Part shown: positions 39,751-49,046 of the stretch, piece by piece
Numbering within the stretch: position 1 is the stretch's first letter
Layout of the letters: every line of letters begins with the position of its first letter
Assembly: GCA_963720735.1 (NCBI GenBank)
Contig: CAVRGL010000010.1
Span: 124,001-188,000, forward strand
Length of the DNA: 64,000 bases
Direction: 5' to 3'
Source: JBBRHQ01 sp963720735
GTDB lineage: Bacteria; Actinomycetota; Thermoleophilia; Solirubrobacterales; 70-9
The notes under the pieces: generated by a model
Databases searched by the model: none
What the model was told of the DNA's origin: nothing
The model's input: only the letters and a program-made list of their open reading frames with translations
Position numbers and translations under genes: made by a program

Positions 39751-41859
39751 CTACGCATGGCCAAACCGCACGTCAGGGAGGAACCGGTTCGCCCACCGCG
39801 GCAGGTACCAGGCCCGCGGGCCGAGCAGCCGCAGGAGAACCGGCACCAGCAAGAGGCGGATCAGCATCGCATCGAGCAGAACCGCGACGCCGAGAATCAC
39901 ACCCATCTCCTTCGGCGGCAGCGGTCCCGAGAGGGCGAATGTGAAGAAGACGGCGACCATCACGGCGCCGGCGGCGAAGATGACCCGCCCGGAGTGGGCG
40001 AGGCCGCCGATCATCGCCTCCTTGGCGTCGCCGGTTCGATCCCAGTGCTCCTTGGCCGAGGAGAGGAGGAACACCGTGTAGTCCATCGAAATCGCGAAGA
40101 TCATCGCGAAGAAGAAGACAGGCCCCCACGCGTCGAGGAAGCCCTGCGGCTGAAAGCCGAGCAGCGAGTGGAGTGCCCCATCCTGGAAGATCCACTTGGC
40201 GACGCCGAACGCGGCGCCGGTGGCGAGCAGGTTCGTGACCACCCCCACGGCCGCGATCAGCGGCGCTTGGAGCGCGACCAGCAGCAGCAGGAAACCGAGC
40301 GCGAGCACGACGCCGATCACCAGTGGCGTCTTGGCCGAGAGGGCCTGCTGGAGGTCGTGGTTCTCGGCCACGGCCCCACCCACCACGGCGCTCGGCGGCA
40401 GCTCCGCCCGCAGGCGGTCGATCGTGCGGCCGACGCTCGGGTTCGAGGGATCCTGATTCGGGATCGCATTGATCAGGGCCCGGTTGGCACCGCCTCCTTG
40501 CGCCGGCAGGACCTCGGCGATGCCCGGGTCGTGACTGACCACGGTCGCCGCGGCGGCCGCTTGACCAGCGGGCGCGACGATCTGCAGCGGCCCGGTCGAC
40601 CCGGGACCCATCGCCGCCTGAACCTGCCGATAGCCGACCCGCGAGGAATCTCCCGGTGGAACCACCTTGATCGACGGCATCGCGGTTCGAAGCTCGGTGA
40701 CGGGAAACGCGAGCGCCAGTAGGGCGATCAGCGCTGGGATCCCATATGCGAGGGGCCGTCGCCAAAGGCGCTCCCCCCAGGCGGCGAAGCGCCGTGAGCG
40801 GTGCTCGCCGGAGTGGACCCAAGGCAGGGAGACCTTGTCGACCCTGGGGCCGAGTCTCGCGAGCACCGCCGGGAGCAAGGTCAGCGTCGCCGCAAGGACG
40901 AACAGGACCGCGAGCATGATCCCGAGGCTCATCGAGCGGAAGGCCGGGCTCGGGACGAGCATCACCGCCGTCAGCGAGATCAAAACTGTGAGACCGGAGA
41001 AGAGCACGGCCTTGCCGGCGGTGTCCATCGTCTGCGCTGTTGCCTCAACAGCCGTGAGTCGAGAGCCGAAGAAGGCGGCGCGAAAGCGATAGACGATGAA
41101 CAGCGCATAGTCGATACCAAGCGCCAGGGCGAACATCAGGGCGAAATTCATCGCCCAAATCGAGATCGGCAGCAGTTGGGTGCCGAGATAGAGCGACCCC
41201 GCCGCCGCGAGCAAGCCGATCATCGTCAGCATCAGCGGCAGGCCGGCAGCGACGAGCGAGCCGAAGGCGATGATCAGGATCGCCATCGTCACGGGCCAGG
41301 AGATCACCTCCGAGCGAAGCATGGCGCTCTTGTTGGCGGCGTTGAAGTCCGACCACATCCCGGCAGCCCCGGTGAGGTGGACCTGCACACCGTCGCGGCC
41401 GAGAGCGCCGAGCGGGCCCTTTAGAGCGTCGGCGGCACGAACCATCGCATTGGAGTCACGGGCCGCCCCGGCCTGCACGATCGCCGTGTGGCCGTCGGGC
41501 GAGATCGAGACGCCCGGCTGCGGCGGAACCACCGAGCTGACCGCGGGGTCAGTCCGGAGCTTCCGCTCAACCGCGGCAACCGTGGTGCGGAAGCCCGGGT
41601 CGCCGACGGTCTTTGCCGGCGAGTGGACAACCGTCATCAGGCCATAACTCGAGAGCCCTCGGAAGTTCTTGTCGATCAACTGGCGCGCCTTTACCGACTG
41701 CGAGCCCGTGGTCTCCCAGCCGGCCCCAGAGAGGGCCTGCTCAACCCGGGGCGCGAAGAATCCGAGCACCACGGCGACGATCGCCCACGCGATCAGCATG
41801 GTCCGAAAGTGCGTCGCCGTATAGCGACCCAGCCTCCCCACCGGTCCGACAGAGGTCAT
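39751..41859 (-). CDS. MMPL family RND transporter
   Basis: A 702-residue MMPL-type transporter with twelve predicted helices in two sets of six, each following a large extracellular loop. Hallmarks are the N-terminal LIAWAIVAVVLGFFAPRV, ALALGIDYALFIVYRFR in helix 4, and MIFAISMDYTVFLLSSAKE in helix 10; the paired Asp-Tyr residues form the proton relay. Such pumps export lipids or toxic compounds. Linkage to an ArsR/SQR sulfur operon is unusual, and the substrate is unknown. The ATG overlaps the DUF2892 stop. Confidence 0.88.
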   Translation of the reverse strand: MTSVGPVGRLGRYTATHFRTMLIAWAIVAVVLGFFAPRVEQALSGAGWETTGSQSVKARQLIDKNFRGLSSYGLMTVVHSPAKTVGDPGFRTTVAAVERKLRTDPAVSSVVPPQPGVSISPDGHTAIVQAGAARDSNAMVRAADALKGPLGALGRDGVQVHLTGAAGMWSDFNAANKSAMLRSEVISWPVTMAILIIAFGSLVAAGLPLMLTMIGLLAAAGSLYLGTQLLPISIWAMNFALMFALALGIDYALFIVYRFRAAFFGSRLTAVEATAQTMDTAGKAVLFSGLTVLISLTAVMLVPSPAFRSMSLGIMLAVLFVLAATLTLLPAVLARLGPRVDKVSLPWVHSGEHRSRRFAAWGERLWRRPLAYGIPALIALLALAFPVTELRTAMPSIKVVPPGDSSRVGYRQVQAAMGPGSTGPLQIVAPAGQAAAAATVVSHDPGIAEVLPAQGGGANRALINAIPNQDPSNPSVGRTIDRLRAELPPSAVVGGAVAENHDLQQALSAKTPLVIGVVLALGFLLLLVALQAPLIAAVGVVTNLLATGAAFGVAKWIFQDGALHSLLGFQPQGFLDAWGPVFFFAMIFAISMDYTVFLLSSAKEHWDRTGDAKEAMIGGLAHSGRVIFAAGAVMVAVFFTFALSGPLPPKEMGVILGVAVLLDAMLIRLLLVPVLLRLLGPRAWYLPRWANRFLPDVRFGHA

Positions 41860-42116
41860 TGGACCCTCGTCGTCGCCCGGTCCGGGTAGACGACCGAGCG
41901 CAGGCCGAAGGCGCGCTTGAGGATCAGCGACGCCGGACAGGCGCCGACCAGGACGTAGAGCCACTGGTTGACGCCGACGAATCCGGTCAGCAAGAGAAAC
42001 CAGGGCGAGACGAGAACAACCAGGGCGACGCTCGCCAGGGTCACGCCTCCGGCGAGCGCAAACAGCGCTCGTTCCAGCGGCCAGCGAGTCGAAATCGACG
42101 AGCGGTACACGGTCAC
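41856..42116 (-). CDS. DUF2892 (YgaP-type) inner-membrane protein
   Basis: An 86-residue protein with two hydrophobic helices (LFALAGGVTLASVALVVLVS and FLLLTGFVGVNQWLYVLVG), followed by CPASLILKRAFG. This is the DUF2892 pattern found alone or fused to rhodanese as in YgaP. It overlaps both ArsR and MMPL genes by four bases. With a rhodanese later in the same operon it supports a sulfur-related role. Confidence 0.82.
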   Translation of the reverse strand: MTVYRSSISTRWPLERALFALAGGVTLASVALVVLVSPWFLLLTGFVGVNQWLYVLVGACPASLILKRAFGLRSVVYPDRATTRVQ

Positions 42117-42487
42117 TCGCCTCCCTCAAAGAGCGCGCCGAGCTCGTCGGCTTCGCGCCGCAACCCGCCGCAGACTTCCTCACACAGCGAGAAGACCATC
42201 GGATCGGCGATCCAGTAGACCGAGAAGTTGCCCTCCTTCCGCCGCCGGACGATCCCACTCCGGAGCAGCACGCCGAGATGCTTGGAGACGTTCTGCTGCG
42301 AGGCGCCGGTTGCCTCCTGAAGGTCTCGGACGGTGGCCTCCCCGTCCCGGAGCGCGTCGAGCAGGGTGATCCGCATCGGCTCGGCGAGCACCCGAAAGCG
42401 CTCGGCGATTCGCTCGATCAGAGGAGTGGGAAGCGGGTGCGGGATGGCAGCTGTCGTGACGCTCGGTGTCATCGCGGGTGGTGTCAT
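42113..42487 (-). CDS. ArsR-family repressor with CxxxC near the C-terminus
   Basis: About 124 residues. The winged helix is clear: ERFRVLAEPMRITLLDALRDGEATVRDLQEATGASQQNVSKHLGVL covers helices 1-4, and the wing is RRRKEGNFSVYWI. Two cysteines (SLCEEVC) lie in the last helix at the dimer interface, where they could form a di- or tetrasulfide. That would make it a thiol or persulfide sensor, as in the SqrR/BigR group, though those use cysteines at different helices. ATG 42487 and 42472 are both possible. It heads the operon and faces osmC. Confidence 0.83.
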   Translation of the reverse strand: MTPPAMTPSVTTAAIPHPLPTPLIERIAERFRVLAEPMRITLLDALRDGEATVRDLQEATGASQQNVSKHLGVLLRSGIVRRRKEGNFSVYWIADPMVFSLCEEVCGGLRREADELGALFEGGE

Positions 42488-42521
42488 CGCTGGCGATGAT
42501 AACACAACTACTGCGTTGTGT
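42484..42521. promoter_or_regulatory. Two adjacent dyads in the arsR-osmC divergent promoter
   Basis: TCATCGC TG GCGATGA (42484-42499) and ACACAAC TACTGC GTTGTGT (42502-42521) are perfect inverted repeats between the divergent starts of the ArsR repressor and the OsmC gene. The 7-6-7 dyad is a good ArsR-type operator candidate. The first overlaps the ArsR start codon. A repressor here could control both transcription units. Confidence 0.6.
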
Positions 42522-42537
42522 GCTAGTGTGCTTGTCA

Positions 42538-42960
42538 ATGGCCATGATGGCAACAGCACGACGCATGGGCGGCACGCCGCTCAAGCATGAGGTGGATGTC
42601 AATGGACGCCACACGATCGTCACCGACGAGCCCGCCTCACTCGGCGGTACGAACGAGGGGCCTGCCCCGCACGAGCTGCTGCCGGCGGCACTTGCAAGCT
42701 GCGTCGCGACGATGATCGCGATGTACGCCGAGAGGCAAGGCTGGGACATCGGCGAAGCCTCGGTCCACGTCGACTACGACACCGAGTGCTCGCCACGGCG
42801 CCTCGAGGTCACAGTGCATCTCCCCGACGATCTCTCGACCGAGCAGCTTCGCCGCCTAGAGCGGGTCGCCGAAACCTGCCCGCTGCGGCGCGCGCTAGAG
42901 GCCGGATTCACATTCGAAGAGCGATTCCTGGTGACGCCGCATGCTGCACAAGCGGCTTGA
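42538..42960 (+). CDS. OsmC/Ohr-family peroxiredoxin-like protein
   Basis: A 140-residue OsmC-type protein. The two redox cysteines are present in LASCVATMIAMYAERQG and VAETCPLRRALEAG. Members reduce organic hydroperoxides and, in some bacteria, organic persulfides or polysulfides. It is divergent from the ArsR-SQR operon and shares its regulatory dyads, which favours a persulfide-related role here. ATG 42538 is the first of several in-frame ATGs; 42544 or 42547 are possible. Confidence 0.85.
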   Translation: MAMMATARRMGGTPLKHEVDVNGRHTIVTDEPASLGGTNEGPAPHELLPAALASCVATMIAMYAERQGWDIGEASVHVDYDTECSPRRLEVTVHLPDDLSTEQLRRLERVAETCPLRRALEAGFTFEERFLVTPHAAQAA

Positions 42961-43103
42961 TTGCGTCAGCACGAGGCGGCAACACTCCGAATTGACTGAG
43001 TCCTACACGGCGCGCCGGCGAATGCGCGCGCGCCAGGGACTGTCGTTGCATGGGTGGTCAACGGCCTGGGACCGGGGCCAACGTCCTCATAGTGGAACGG
43101 ACT

Positions 43104-43685
43104 TCAGCCGGCGCCATTGCCAGCTGTTGCGGCGGAACGGAGACGGTCGACTAGCTCCTCGGCCGTGTTCGCGGACAGGTTGGCCAGGGCCATCGCCCGT
43201 GCGACGGCATCGACGGCGGCCAGTTCATCCGGCGTCAGGTGATGGGCCGCGCCGGCAGCCAGATCGGCGGGGATCGGCCCACGAAAGCGTGTTTCGGCCA
43301 GCGCAGCAGCGTAGGCGACCGCTGCACGGTTGCGATCGTCGAGGCTCCCCAGATCGTCGAGGCCAATCGCCTCCAGGTCGTCGCGAGAAACGCCCACGCG
43401 GCTGGCCATGCGCTCGTGCATGAAGGTGCAGCCGCGGCAGGAGTTGACGCGGCTGACGGCGACCATGACCCGCTCACGCAGCTTCGGGTCGACGCCGCCA
43501 CGAAGGTAGGCGGCGACCAGCGGCCGAGCCCGCCGCGCGACCCCGAGCAGGTCGCGGATCGCCTCACCTGGCGAGGCGAACGTGCGGGGCGATCGATGGG
43601 GAGCGGACACGAGCACAGGAGATGATCTCGGTTCGAGCACTCCGGTGTCACCACCCCTGTCAACCAAGGCGCGGGCTGCGATCAT
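43104..43685 (-). CDS. AhpD/carboxymuconolactone decarboxylase-like protein
   Basis: About 193 residues. The AhpD-like core contains the redox pair NSCRGCTFMHERMASRVG (CxxC with a His three residues on) and a C-terminal helical part (VDAVARAMALANLSANTAEEL). Such proteins act as thiol peroxidase or disulfide reductase partners. The ATG at 43685 is tentative; the open frame continues to 43823, overlapping the next gene's start. It lies near OsmC, consistent with peroxide or thiol stress, but is transcribed separately. Confidence 0.72.
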   Translation of the reverse strand: MIAARALVDRGGDTGVLEPRSSPVLVSAPHRSPRTFASPGEAIRDLLGVARRARPLVAAYLRGGVDPKLRERVMVAVSRVNSCRGCTFMHERMASRVGVSRDDLEAIGLDDLGSLDDRNRAAVAYAAALAETRFRGPIPADLAAGAAHHLTPDELAAVDAVARAMALANLSANTAEELVDRLRSAATAGNGAG

Positions 43686-43725
43686 GATCCGGCAATCAAG
43701 AGGGACCGCAGAAGCGAGAGTTTCG

Positions 43726-44409
43726 ATGGCAGACGACAACGCCGGACCCAGATCGAGGACCGCGGCCGGGAAGAGGCGAGCGGCTCGCTGGCTGGAATCG
43801 GACCTGGTCGGTATCCCGGCCACCTTTTACACCTTTGCGGTGCTCGCGATCAGCCTGGCGGTGTTTCGCTTCGCCGGGCCCCTCGCCGGCCTCGGCGTCG
43901 CCGTGGCCGTGTGGATCCCGATGTTCGTGTTTGCGATCCGGGAACGCGGGAAACCGCCCGCTTCCTTGGATGTCACCCGCCAGAGCGAGGGACCTCGGCA
44001 CCGGGTGCTGGTGGTCGCCAATCGGGGGCTCGAGGACCCGGCGCTCTGTCGCGAGGTCTGCCGTCGTGAGGAGCGCACCGCCACCGAGGTGATGATCGTC
44101 GCCCCGGTGGTCGCCTCTTCGCGGTTGCGAGATCTCACCGATGACGTCGACCGAGAGGTCGAGCTGGCCAGGCAGCGGGTGGACGCGGCCCTCCAGACGC
44201 TGAGCGCAGCCGGGGTGCAGGCGAGCGGGCGGGCCGACGTCGCCGAACCGATGGACTCCCTGCTCGACGGCCTGCGAGAGTTCCCTCCGAACGAAGTGGT
44301 GATGCTGTCCGGGGGTGAGGCGAGATGGGGGTCCGCAGGGGCACTCGCGGAGCGCGTGCGGACCGAGGTCGGGCTGCCCGTAACCGAGGTCAGCCGCTCG
44401 GCGAGCTGA
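43726..44409 (+). CDS. Membrane protein with USP-like cytoplasmic domain
   Basis: A 227-residue protein. Two hydrophobic helices (IPATFYTFAVLAISLAVFRF and LAGLGVAVAVWIPMFVFAI) are followed by a soluble domain of about 130 residues beginning HRVLVVANRGLEDPALCREV and later VMIVAPVVASSRLRDL, which resembles the universal stress protein fold without a clear ATP motif. The ATG at 43726 follows GAAGCGAGAG. It is divergent from the AhpD-like gene. The function is unknown; stress sensing at the membrane is possible. Confidence 0.68.
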   Translation: MADDNAGPRSRTAAGKRRAARWLESDLVGIPATFYTFAVLAISLAVFRFAGPLAGLGVAVAVWIPMFVFAIRERGKPPASLDVTRQSEGPRHRVLVVANRGLEDPALCREVCRREERTATEVMIVAPVVASSRLRDLTDDVDREVELARQRVDAALQTLSAAGVQASGRADVAEPMDSLLDGLREFPPNEVVMLSGGEARWGSAGALAERVRTEVGLPVTEVSRSAS

Positions 44410-44537
44410 GCGGCCTTTCGAGCCACGCGGCCGTCAAAGCTCGAGCATCACCAGCACCTCACTGAATCGAAAGCCACAGTGTCCCTGTGATCGAAATCGT
44501 CGAAGACGGTGCGCCCACGACGATAGACTCACCTGCG

Positions 44538-45677
44538 TTGAGACGGGGAACGTGGATTGGGGCCCTGTTGGGGGGGCTGGTCGTCGCCGCGCTGGCCGCG
44601 CCGGCGGCGCTCGGAAGGCCCGGCGACCTGATCGTCGCCGACTCCGGGAAGTCGAAGATCCTCCGAATCGATCCGAGCAACGGTCACAAGTCCATCGTCG
44701 CGTCGGGGCACGGACTGGTTAATCCGGCCGGCATGACCTTCGCGCCCAGCGGCCAGCTCTTCGTCGCCGACTACAGCGCCCCTGACGGCAGCGGTGCGAT
44801 CTTCAAGGTCAACGTCAAGACGCACTCGGTATCACCGGTCGCCGAGTCCTCGCCGTTGGCACAGCCCGTCTACGTCGACCGCAGCCCGAACGGGTTGCTC
44901 TATGCGCCCGACTTCGAGGCGCCGGCCATCTTCCGGCTCAGTCCAACGGCGGGAAACCCAACGGCGCTCGGTCTCAACAGCAACACGATCCACCCGTTCG
45001 GGATCGAGGTCGACCACAACGCCTCGCTCGTCGTCTCAGACATCACCGACGGAAAGCTCTTTCGGGTCAACCGGGCTACCGGAGCCTCGCGGCAGATCGG
45101 TTCGGGCACGCCGTTCGACAGCCCCTACGGGATCGACATCGATCCGAAGGGTCGGATCCTGGTCGCCGACGAGACGACCCCGAACGTGATCTACCGCGTG
45201 AACCCGGCCACGGGGAAAGCGCACCCCCTGGCGAGCGGCGGCCTGCTGACCGATGTCACACAACCCGCCGTCGCTTCGAGCGGGAAGATCTTCGTCGCCG
45301 CCGGCAGCGCCGGCGTCATCCGCGTCAACCCGAGGACCGGTGGCAAGACCAAGGTCGCGGGAGCCAACGGCGGCTACTTCGAGGGCATCGAGGTCGAGCC
45401 GCCGAGGTGCTTCGGCGAGCTGGCGGCGATTGTCGGTTCCGAGGAGGCCGACAAGCTCGCGGGCTCGAAGTTCCCGGACGTCGTCGCCGGCCTCGCCGGC
45501 GACGACGTGATCAAGGGCCGTCGCGGCAACGACCTCATCTGCGCCGGGCGCGGGAACGACAAGGTCATCGACACGACGGGCAAGAACAGGATCGACTGCG
45601 GTCGAGGACATGGCGTCGTGATCACCAACCGTAGGTCGAAGGTGGCGAAGACCTGCGAGGACGTCACTCGACGGTGA
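44538..45677 (+). CDS. Secreted NHL/SMP-30-like beta-propeller with RTX-like tail
   Basis: About 379 residues. The TTG at 44538 opens directly into a signal peptide (LRRGTWIGALLGGLVVAALA); a GTG at 44487 in frame would place 17 acidic residues before it. Six repeats of the type LIVADSGKSKILRID, LFVADYS, LYAPDFEAPAIFRL, ILVADETTPNVIYRV make an NHL-type propeller. The last 90 residues carry short RTX-like calcium-binding repeats (GDDVIKGRRGNDLICAGRGND). It overlaps the GH31 gene by four bases (GTGA), so both are exported together. Confidence 0.78.
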   Translation: MRRGTWIGALLGGLVVAALAAPAALGRPGDLIVADSGKSKILRIDPSNGHKSIVASGHGLVNPAGMTFAPSGQLFVADYSAPDGSGAIFKVNVKTHSVSPVAESSPLAQPVYVDRSPNGLLYAPDFEAPAIFRLSPTAGNPTALGLNSNTIHPFGIEVDHNASLVVSDITDGKLFRVNRATGASRQIGSGTPFDSPYGIDIDPKGRILVADETTPNVIYRVNPATGKAHPLASGGLLTDVTQPAVASSGKIFVAAGSAGVIRVNPRTGGKTKVAGANGGYFEGIEVEPPRCFGELAAIVGSEEADKLAGSKFPDVVAGLAGDDVIKGRRGNDLICAGRGNDKVIDTTGKNRIDCGRGHGVVITNRRSKVAKTCEDVTRR

Positions 45678-47911
45678 CCCCCGGCGACGGCAGGGTAGTC
45701 GCAGCCGCGGCGCCCCTGGCCTGCTTGCTCCTGCTCCTGCTGATCCCGTCGGCGGCGAACGCGGCCGCGATCGTCGTCGAGGCGCCCCAGGCCCGCGCCG
45801 TGGTCGGGCGCAACCCGTTCAGGATCAGCTTCTCCGAGGCCCGGGGCGCTTCGGTGCTGCGCGAGGTCGAGAACCGCAATCCCGGTTCGCTGACCACGCC
45901 GCCGACCACCGATCCCCTCGCGCCGGGGATGGACAACCCCTCCACCCCGACCCTGTATTCGCCCCTCAGCTTCCTGGTCGGCACGGAGACGCTCCAGCAA
46001 TACGACGGCGGCCTGTTCGGCGGCAACCTGATGAGCGGCGAGCGCTCCGGGGTCCAGTACGCCGCAGAGCGGGTGATGAGCGCGAAGCGGGCCGGCCGCG
46101 GGATGCGGCTGACCCTCTCGACCGGCGACCCCAGCGGCCGCACCCTTCAGGTCGACCTCGCCCCGCTCGGGTGTTGCGCGATCTCGGTGCGGGTGAGCGC
46201 CCACCCCGCCGCCGGAGTGGCGACGATCGGCGACTCCTTCGCGTCCCGCAAAGGCGAGGGGTTCTTCGGATTCGGGGGCCACCATCTCGGTCTCGACCAG
46301 CGCGGCAGGGTCTTCTCCAGCTTCATCAACGAGGAGAACATCAACGGCACCACCGGCTGGGGCCAGGGCGGGGACGGCAGCTCGCTCTACCCGAACGGGC
46401 CGCCCGCCGCCTATTACCCGCTGGGCGAGTTCGTCTCCTCGCACCGCTACGGGTTCCTGCTCGACCAGCCCCAGCTGGGGCGATTCAAGCTCGCCGCCGA
46501 CGGCCCGAATCGCTGGAACGTCACCGCCTCGGCGAGGCGGCTGAGCTACATCGTCGCGCCCGGCGGCGCCCGGCGGGCGATCGACACACTGACCTCACTG
46601 AGCGGACGCCAGCCGCTTCCGCCGCGCTGGGCGCTGGGGCCGATGATGGACCGGCTGGTCAAGAACTTCGGCGAGACGGAGGCCGACTACGAGGCGAACC
46701 TCCGTGCCGACATGCGCGACCTGCGGCGCTACAGGATCCCGATCCGCGCCTACCGGATCGAGGGCTGGGGCTTCCCGGGCGGCGACAACCACGGCCTCGC
46801 CCTTCACTCGTTCGTCAGCCCGCAGCTTCAGGCCGAGGTGATCAAGACCCTGCGAAACCGCCACATCCACCCCCTCGCCTACCTGCGACCCTGGGTCGAG
46901 CCGGACTCGAACGCCGTCCGAAAAGGGTGGGTCACGACGCACGCCGACGGCACCCCCTACCTGACCACGGGTACCGCCGGCCAGAACATCGCCCTGATCG
47001 ACTTCACCAACCCGGCGGCGGTGCGCTACTGGAAGCGCCAGGTGCGGGGAATATTCGACCTCGGCTTCGACGGCTTCATGGAGGACTTCGGGGAGGAGGT
47101 CCTCCTCGGGATGCATTTCGACGACGGGCAGACCGGCGTGACCATGCACAACCGCTACCTGACCCTCTACCACAGGGCGACCCGCGAGGAGATCGACGGC
47201 TACGAGCGCCGGCATCCGCGCCGCAAGCTGTGGTTCTTCACCCGGGCCGGCTACTCCGGGCGCCCCGGCGCGACCGCATATGAGGGCGGCAACTTCCCCG
47301 GCGATGAGACCACCGACTGGACCCGCTCGTCGGGCCTCGCCTCCTCGACGCCCGACATGCTGAACCGGGCGATCGGGGGCGCCTACGGCTTCGGCACCGA
47401 CATCGGGGGGTATTTCGATCTCACCACCCCGCCGACCACCAAGGAGCTGTTCATCCGCTGGGCCGAGTGGGCGGCGCTCAGCCCGGTCTACAGGCTGCAC
47501 GGTGCCGGGCCCACCGGGACCCACGCTCCCTGGACCTTCGACTCGGAGACGGTGCGGATCTACCGCCGGCTCTCGAATCTGCACCTGCGGGCGGTGCCGC
47601 TGATCATGCGGCTGTGGCGCCGCGCCGAGGCGACGGGCGTTCCCCCGACCCGTCCCCTGTGGCTCGCCGATCCCTCCGGGAAGCGGGCGAGGCAGGCGGA
47701 CCAGGAGTGGCTGCTGGGACCCGACCTCCTGGTGGCACCGGTCATCACGCAGGGAGCGACCTCGCGTCGCGTCTACCTCCCGCCGGGCTGCTGGAAGGCG
47801 GCGGGGAACGGGAGGCGCTTCGCCGGGCCGGTGAGCGCAACCGTGGCGGCGCAACTTGGCGAGCTGCCGTATTTCCTGCGCTGCGGCACCCACCCGCTGC
47901 CGGCGAGCTGA
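45674..47911 (+). CDS. Secreted glycoside hydrolase family 31 enzyme
   Basis: A 745-residue protein with a signal peptide (LACLLLLLLIPSAANA) and a GH31 catalytic barrel. The nucleophile is D471 in FDGFMEDFGEEV and the probable acid/base D544 in FPGDETTDW. N-terminal beta-sandwich signatures (FFGFGGHHLGLDQRG) and the C-terminal LWLADPSGKRARQADQEWLLGPDLLVAPV are typical. Members include alpha-glucosidase, alpha-xylosidase and sulfoquinovosidase. The EENINGTTGWG block differs from the sulfoquinovosidase pattern I know, so the specificity is open. It is coupled to the secreted propeller protein. Confidence 0.88.
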   Translation: MTPGDGRVVAAAAPLACLLLLLLIPSAANAAAIVVEAPQARAVVGRNPFRISFSEARGASVLREVENRNPGSLTTPPTTDPLAPGMDNPSTPTLYSPLSFLVGTETLQQYDGGLFGGNLMSGERSGVQYAAERVMSAKRAGRGMRLTLSTGDPSGRTLQVDLAPLGCCAISVRVSAHPAAGVATIGDSFASRKGEGFFGFGGHHLGLDQRGRVFSSFINEENINGTTGWGQGGDGSSLYPNGPPAAYYPLGEFVSSHRYGFLLDQPQLGRFKLAADGPNRWNVTASARRLSYIVAPGGARRAIDTLTSLSGRQPLPPRWALGPMMDRLVKNFGETEADYEANLRADMRDLRRYRIPIRAYRIEGWGFPGGDNHGLALHSFVSPQLQAEVIKTLRNRHIHPLAYLRPWVEPDSNAVRKGWVTTHADGTPYLTTGTAGQNIALIDFTNPAAVRYWKRQVRGIFDLGFDGFMEDFGEEVLLGMHFDDGQTGVTMHNRYLTLYHRATREEIDGYERRHPRRKLWFFTRAGYSGRPGATAYEGGNFPGDETTDWTRSSGLASSTPDMLNRAIGGAYGFGTDIGGYFDLTTPPTTKELFIRWAEWAALSPVYRLHGAGPTGTHAPWTFDSETVRIYRRLSNLHLRAVPLIMRLWRRAEATGVPPTRPLWLADPSGKRARQADQEWLLGPDLLVAPVITQGATSRRVYLPPGCWKAAGNGRRFAGPVSATVAAQLGELPYFLRCGTHPLPAS

Positions 47912-47927
47912 GGGCCCTCAGCTGAGC

Positions 47928-48992
47928 TCAGGCCGAGGCGAGGGCGGGAACGGGCTCGAGGGCCGGGTCGGACGCTCCGGAGACGACCACCCGGTCGCGG
48001 CCGCGGTTCTTGGCCTCGTACAGCGCCTCGTCGGCGCTGCGGAAGAGGACATGATGCTCGACCGCATCGCCCTGCGCCGCGCTCAGCCCAACCGACATCG
48101 TCAACTCGACACCACCGGGGCGGGACGTGGCGACCGTTGCCCGCAGCCGCTCCGCGATCTCCTTACCCCCGGCCGGGTCTGTTCCCGGCAGGACGACGAG
48201 GAACTCCTCGCCGCCGAGCCGGTAGATCAGCTCGAACGAGCGCAGCGCCTTTCGCAGCTCGTAGGCGACGGCCCGAAGCACCGCATCGCCGCGCTCGTGG
48301 CCGTGCGTGTCGTTCACCGCCTTGAAATGGTCGAGGTCGCAGGCGACGAAACAGACCCAATCCCCGGTGAGGCTCGCCTGCTGCTCAAGCTCGGCGACCC
48401 GCGCCTCCAGCCCGGTCCGGTTGAGCAGGCCGGTGAGCGGATCGAGCACGGCCGCGTCGCGGTGGATCAGCTCGGCGCCGGTGAGGGCCGAGGTGATCGC
48501 CGCCAGGCCGACCAGGAGCGTCAGCGTGACCATCACCAGCAGGGGATCATGGGCGGCGCCGGCGGGATCGATCCCCACGGTCACCGCCAGGATCACCACC
48601 GCGGTCAGGCCCGCGTAGGCCCAGACGACGGGGGCGCGGAAGCGGGTCGCCGCCATCCCCACCGGGATCACCAGCCAGGGCAGCGCCGCGCTCTCCGGAC
48701 CGCCGCTGAGGGCGACGCCGGCGGCGAACAGCGCGGTGTTGAGGCAGAGGCTGCGCGCCGCGACCCGCTCCGGGTGCTCGGTCCGCGAGAAACGCCATTC
48801 CAGGGTGGCGAGGTTGGCGACCGCGATCGCGAACAGGCCGAGGGTCCACCACCCGAACCAGGGCCCGGAGGCGATCAGCGCCAGGCCGCAGGCACCGGCG
48901 GCGACCTCGCGGGCGCGGCGGACCCGCGGGCTGGCCTCGGTCACCCGGGCACGGTCAAGCTCGGTCGGGCAAAGCCACGATCGTGACTCCAT
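47928..48992 (-). CDS. Membrane diguanylate cyclase (GGDEF)
   Basis: A 354-residue protein. Five or six hydrophobic helices (about 30-165) precede a GGDEF domain with LDPLTGLLNRTGLE, DLDHFKAVNDTHGHERGD and the active-site RLGGEEF. The inhibitory I-site has RSFE in place of the usual RxxD five residues before, so feedback by c-di-GMP may be weakened. It lies 54 bases downstream of the MFS-cNMP gene on the same strand, at the edge of the cyclic-nucleotide block. No EAL or PilZ gene is nearby. Confidence 0.88.
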   Translation of the reverse strand: MESRSWLCPTELDRARVTEASPRVRRAREVAAGACGLALIASGPWFGWWTLGLFAIAVANLATLEWRFSRTEHPERVAARSLCLNTALFAAGVALSGGPESAALPWLVIPVGMAATRFRAPVVWAYAGLTAVVILAVTVGIDPAGAAHDPLLVMVTLTLLVGLAAITSALTGAELIHRDAAVLDPLTGLLNRTGLEARVAELEQQASLTGDWVCFVACDLDHFKAVNDTHGHERGDAVLRAVAYELRKALRSFELIYRLGGEEFLVVLPGTDPAGGKEIAERLRATVATSRPGGVELTMSVGLSAAQGDAVEHHVLFRSADEALYEAKNRGRDRVVVSGASDPALEPVPALASA

Positions 48993-49046
48993 GGGACTGC
49001 TTATCGGCCGACCGAGCCAATCGCTGAAGGCCCCGCGGCGCCCGGC

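Noticed and set aside
42961..43103. A gene or regulatory RNA in the 143-base gap after osmC
   Set aside because: Only short GC-rich frames without start signals; a GCGCGCGC stretch is present but no convincing structure.
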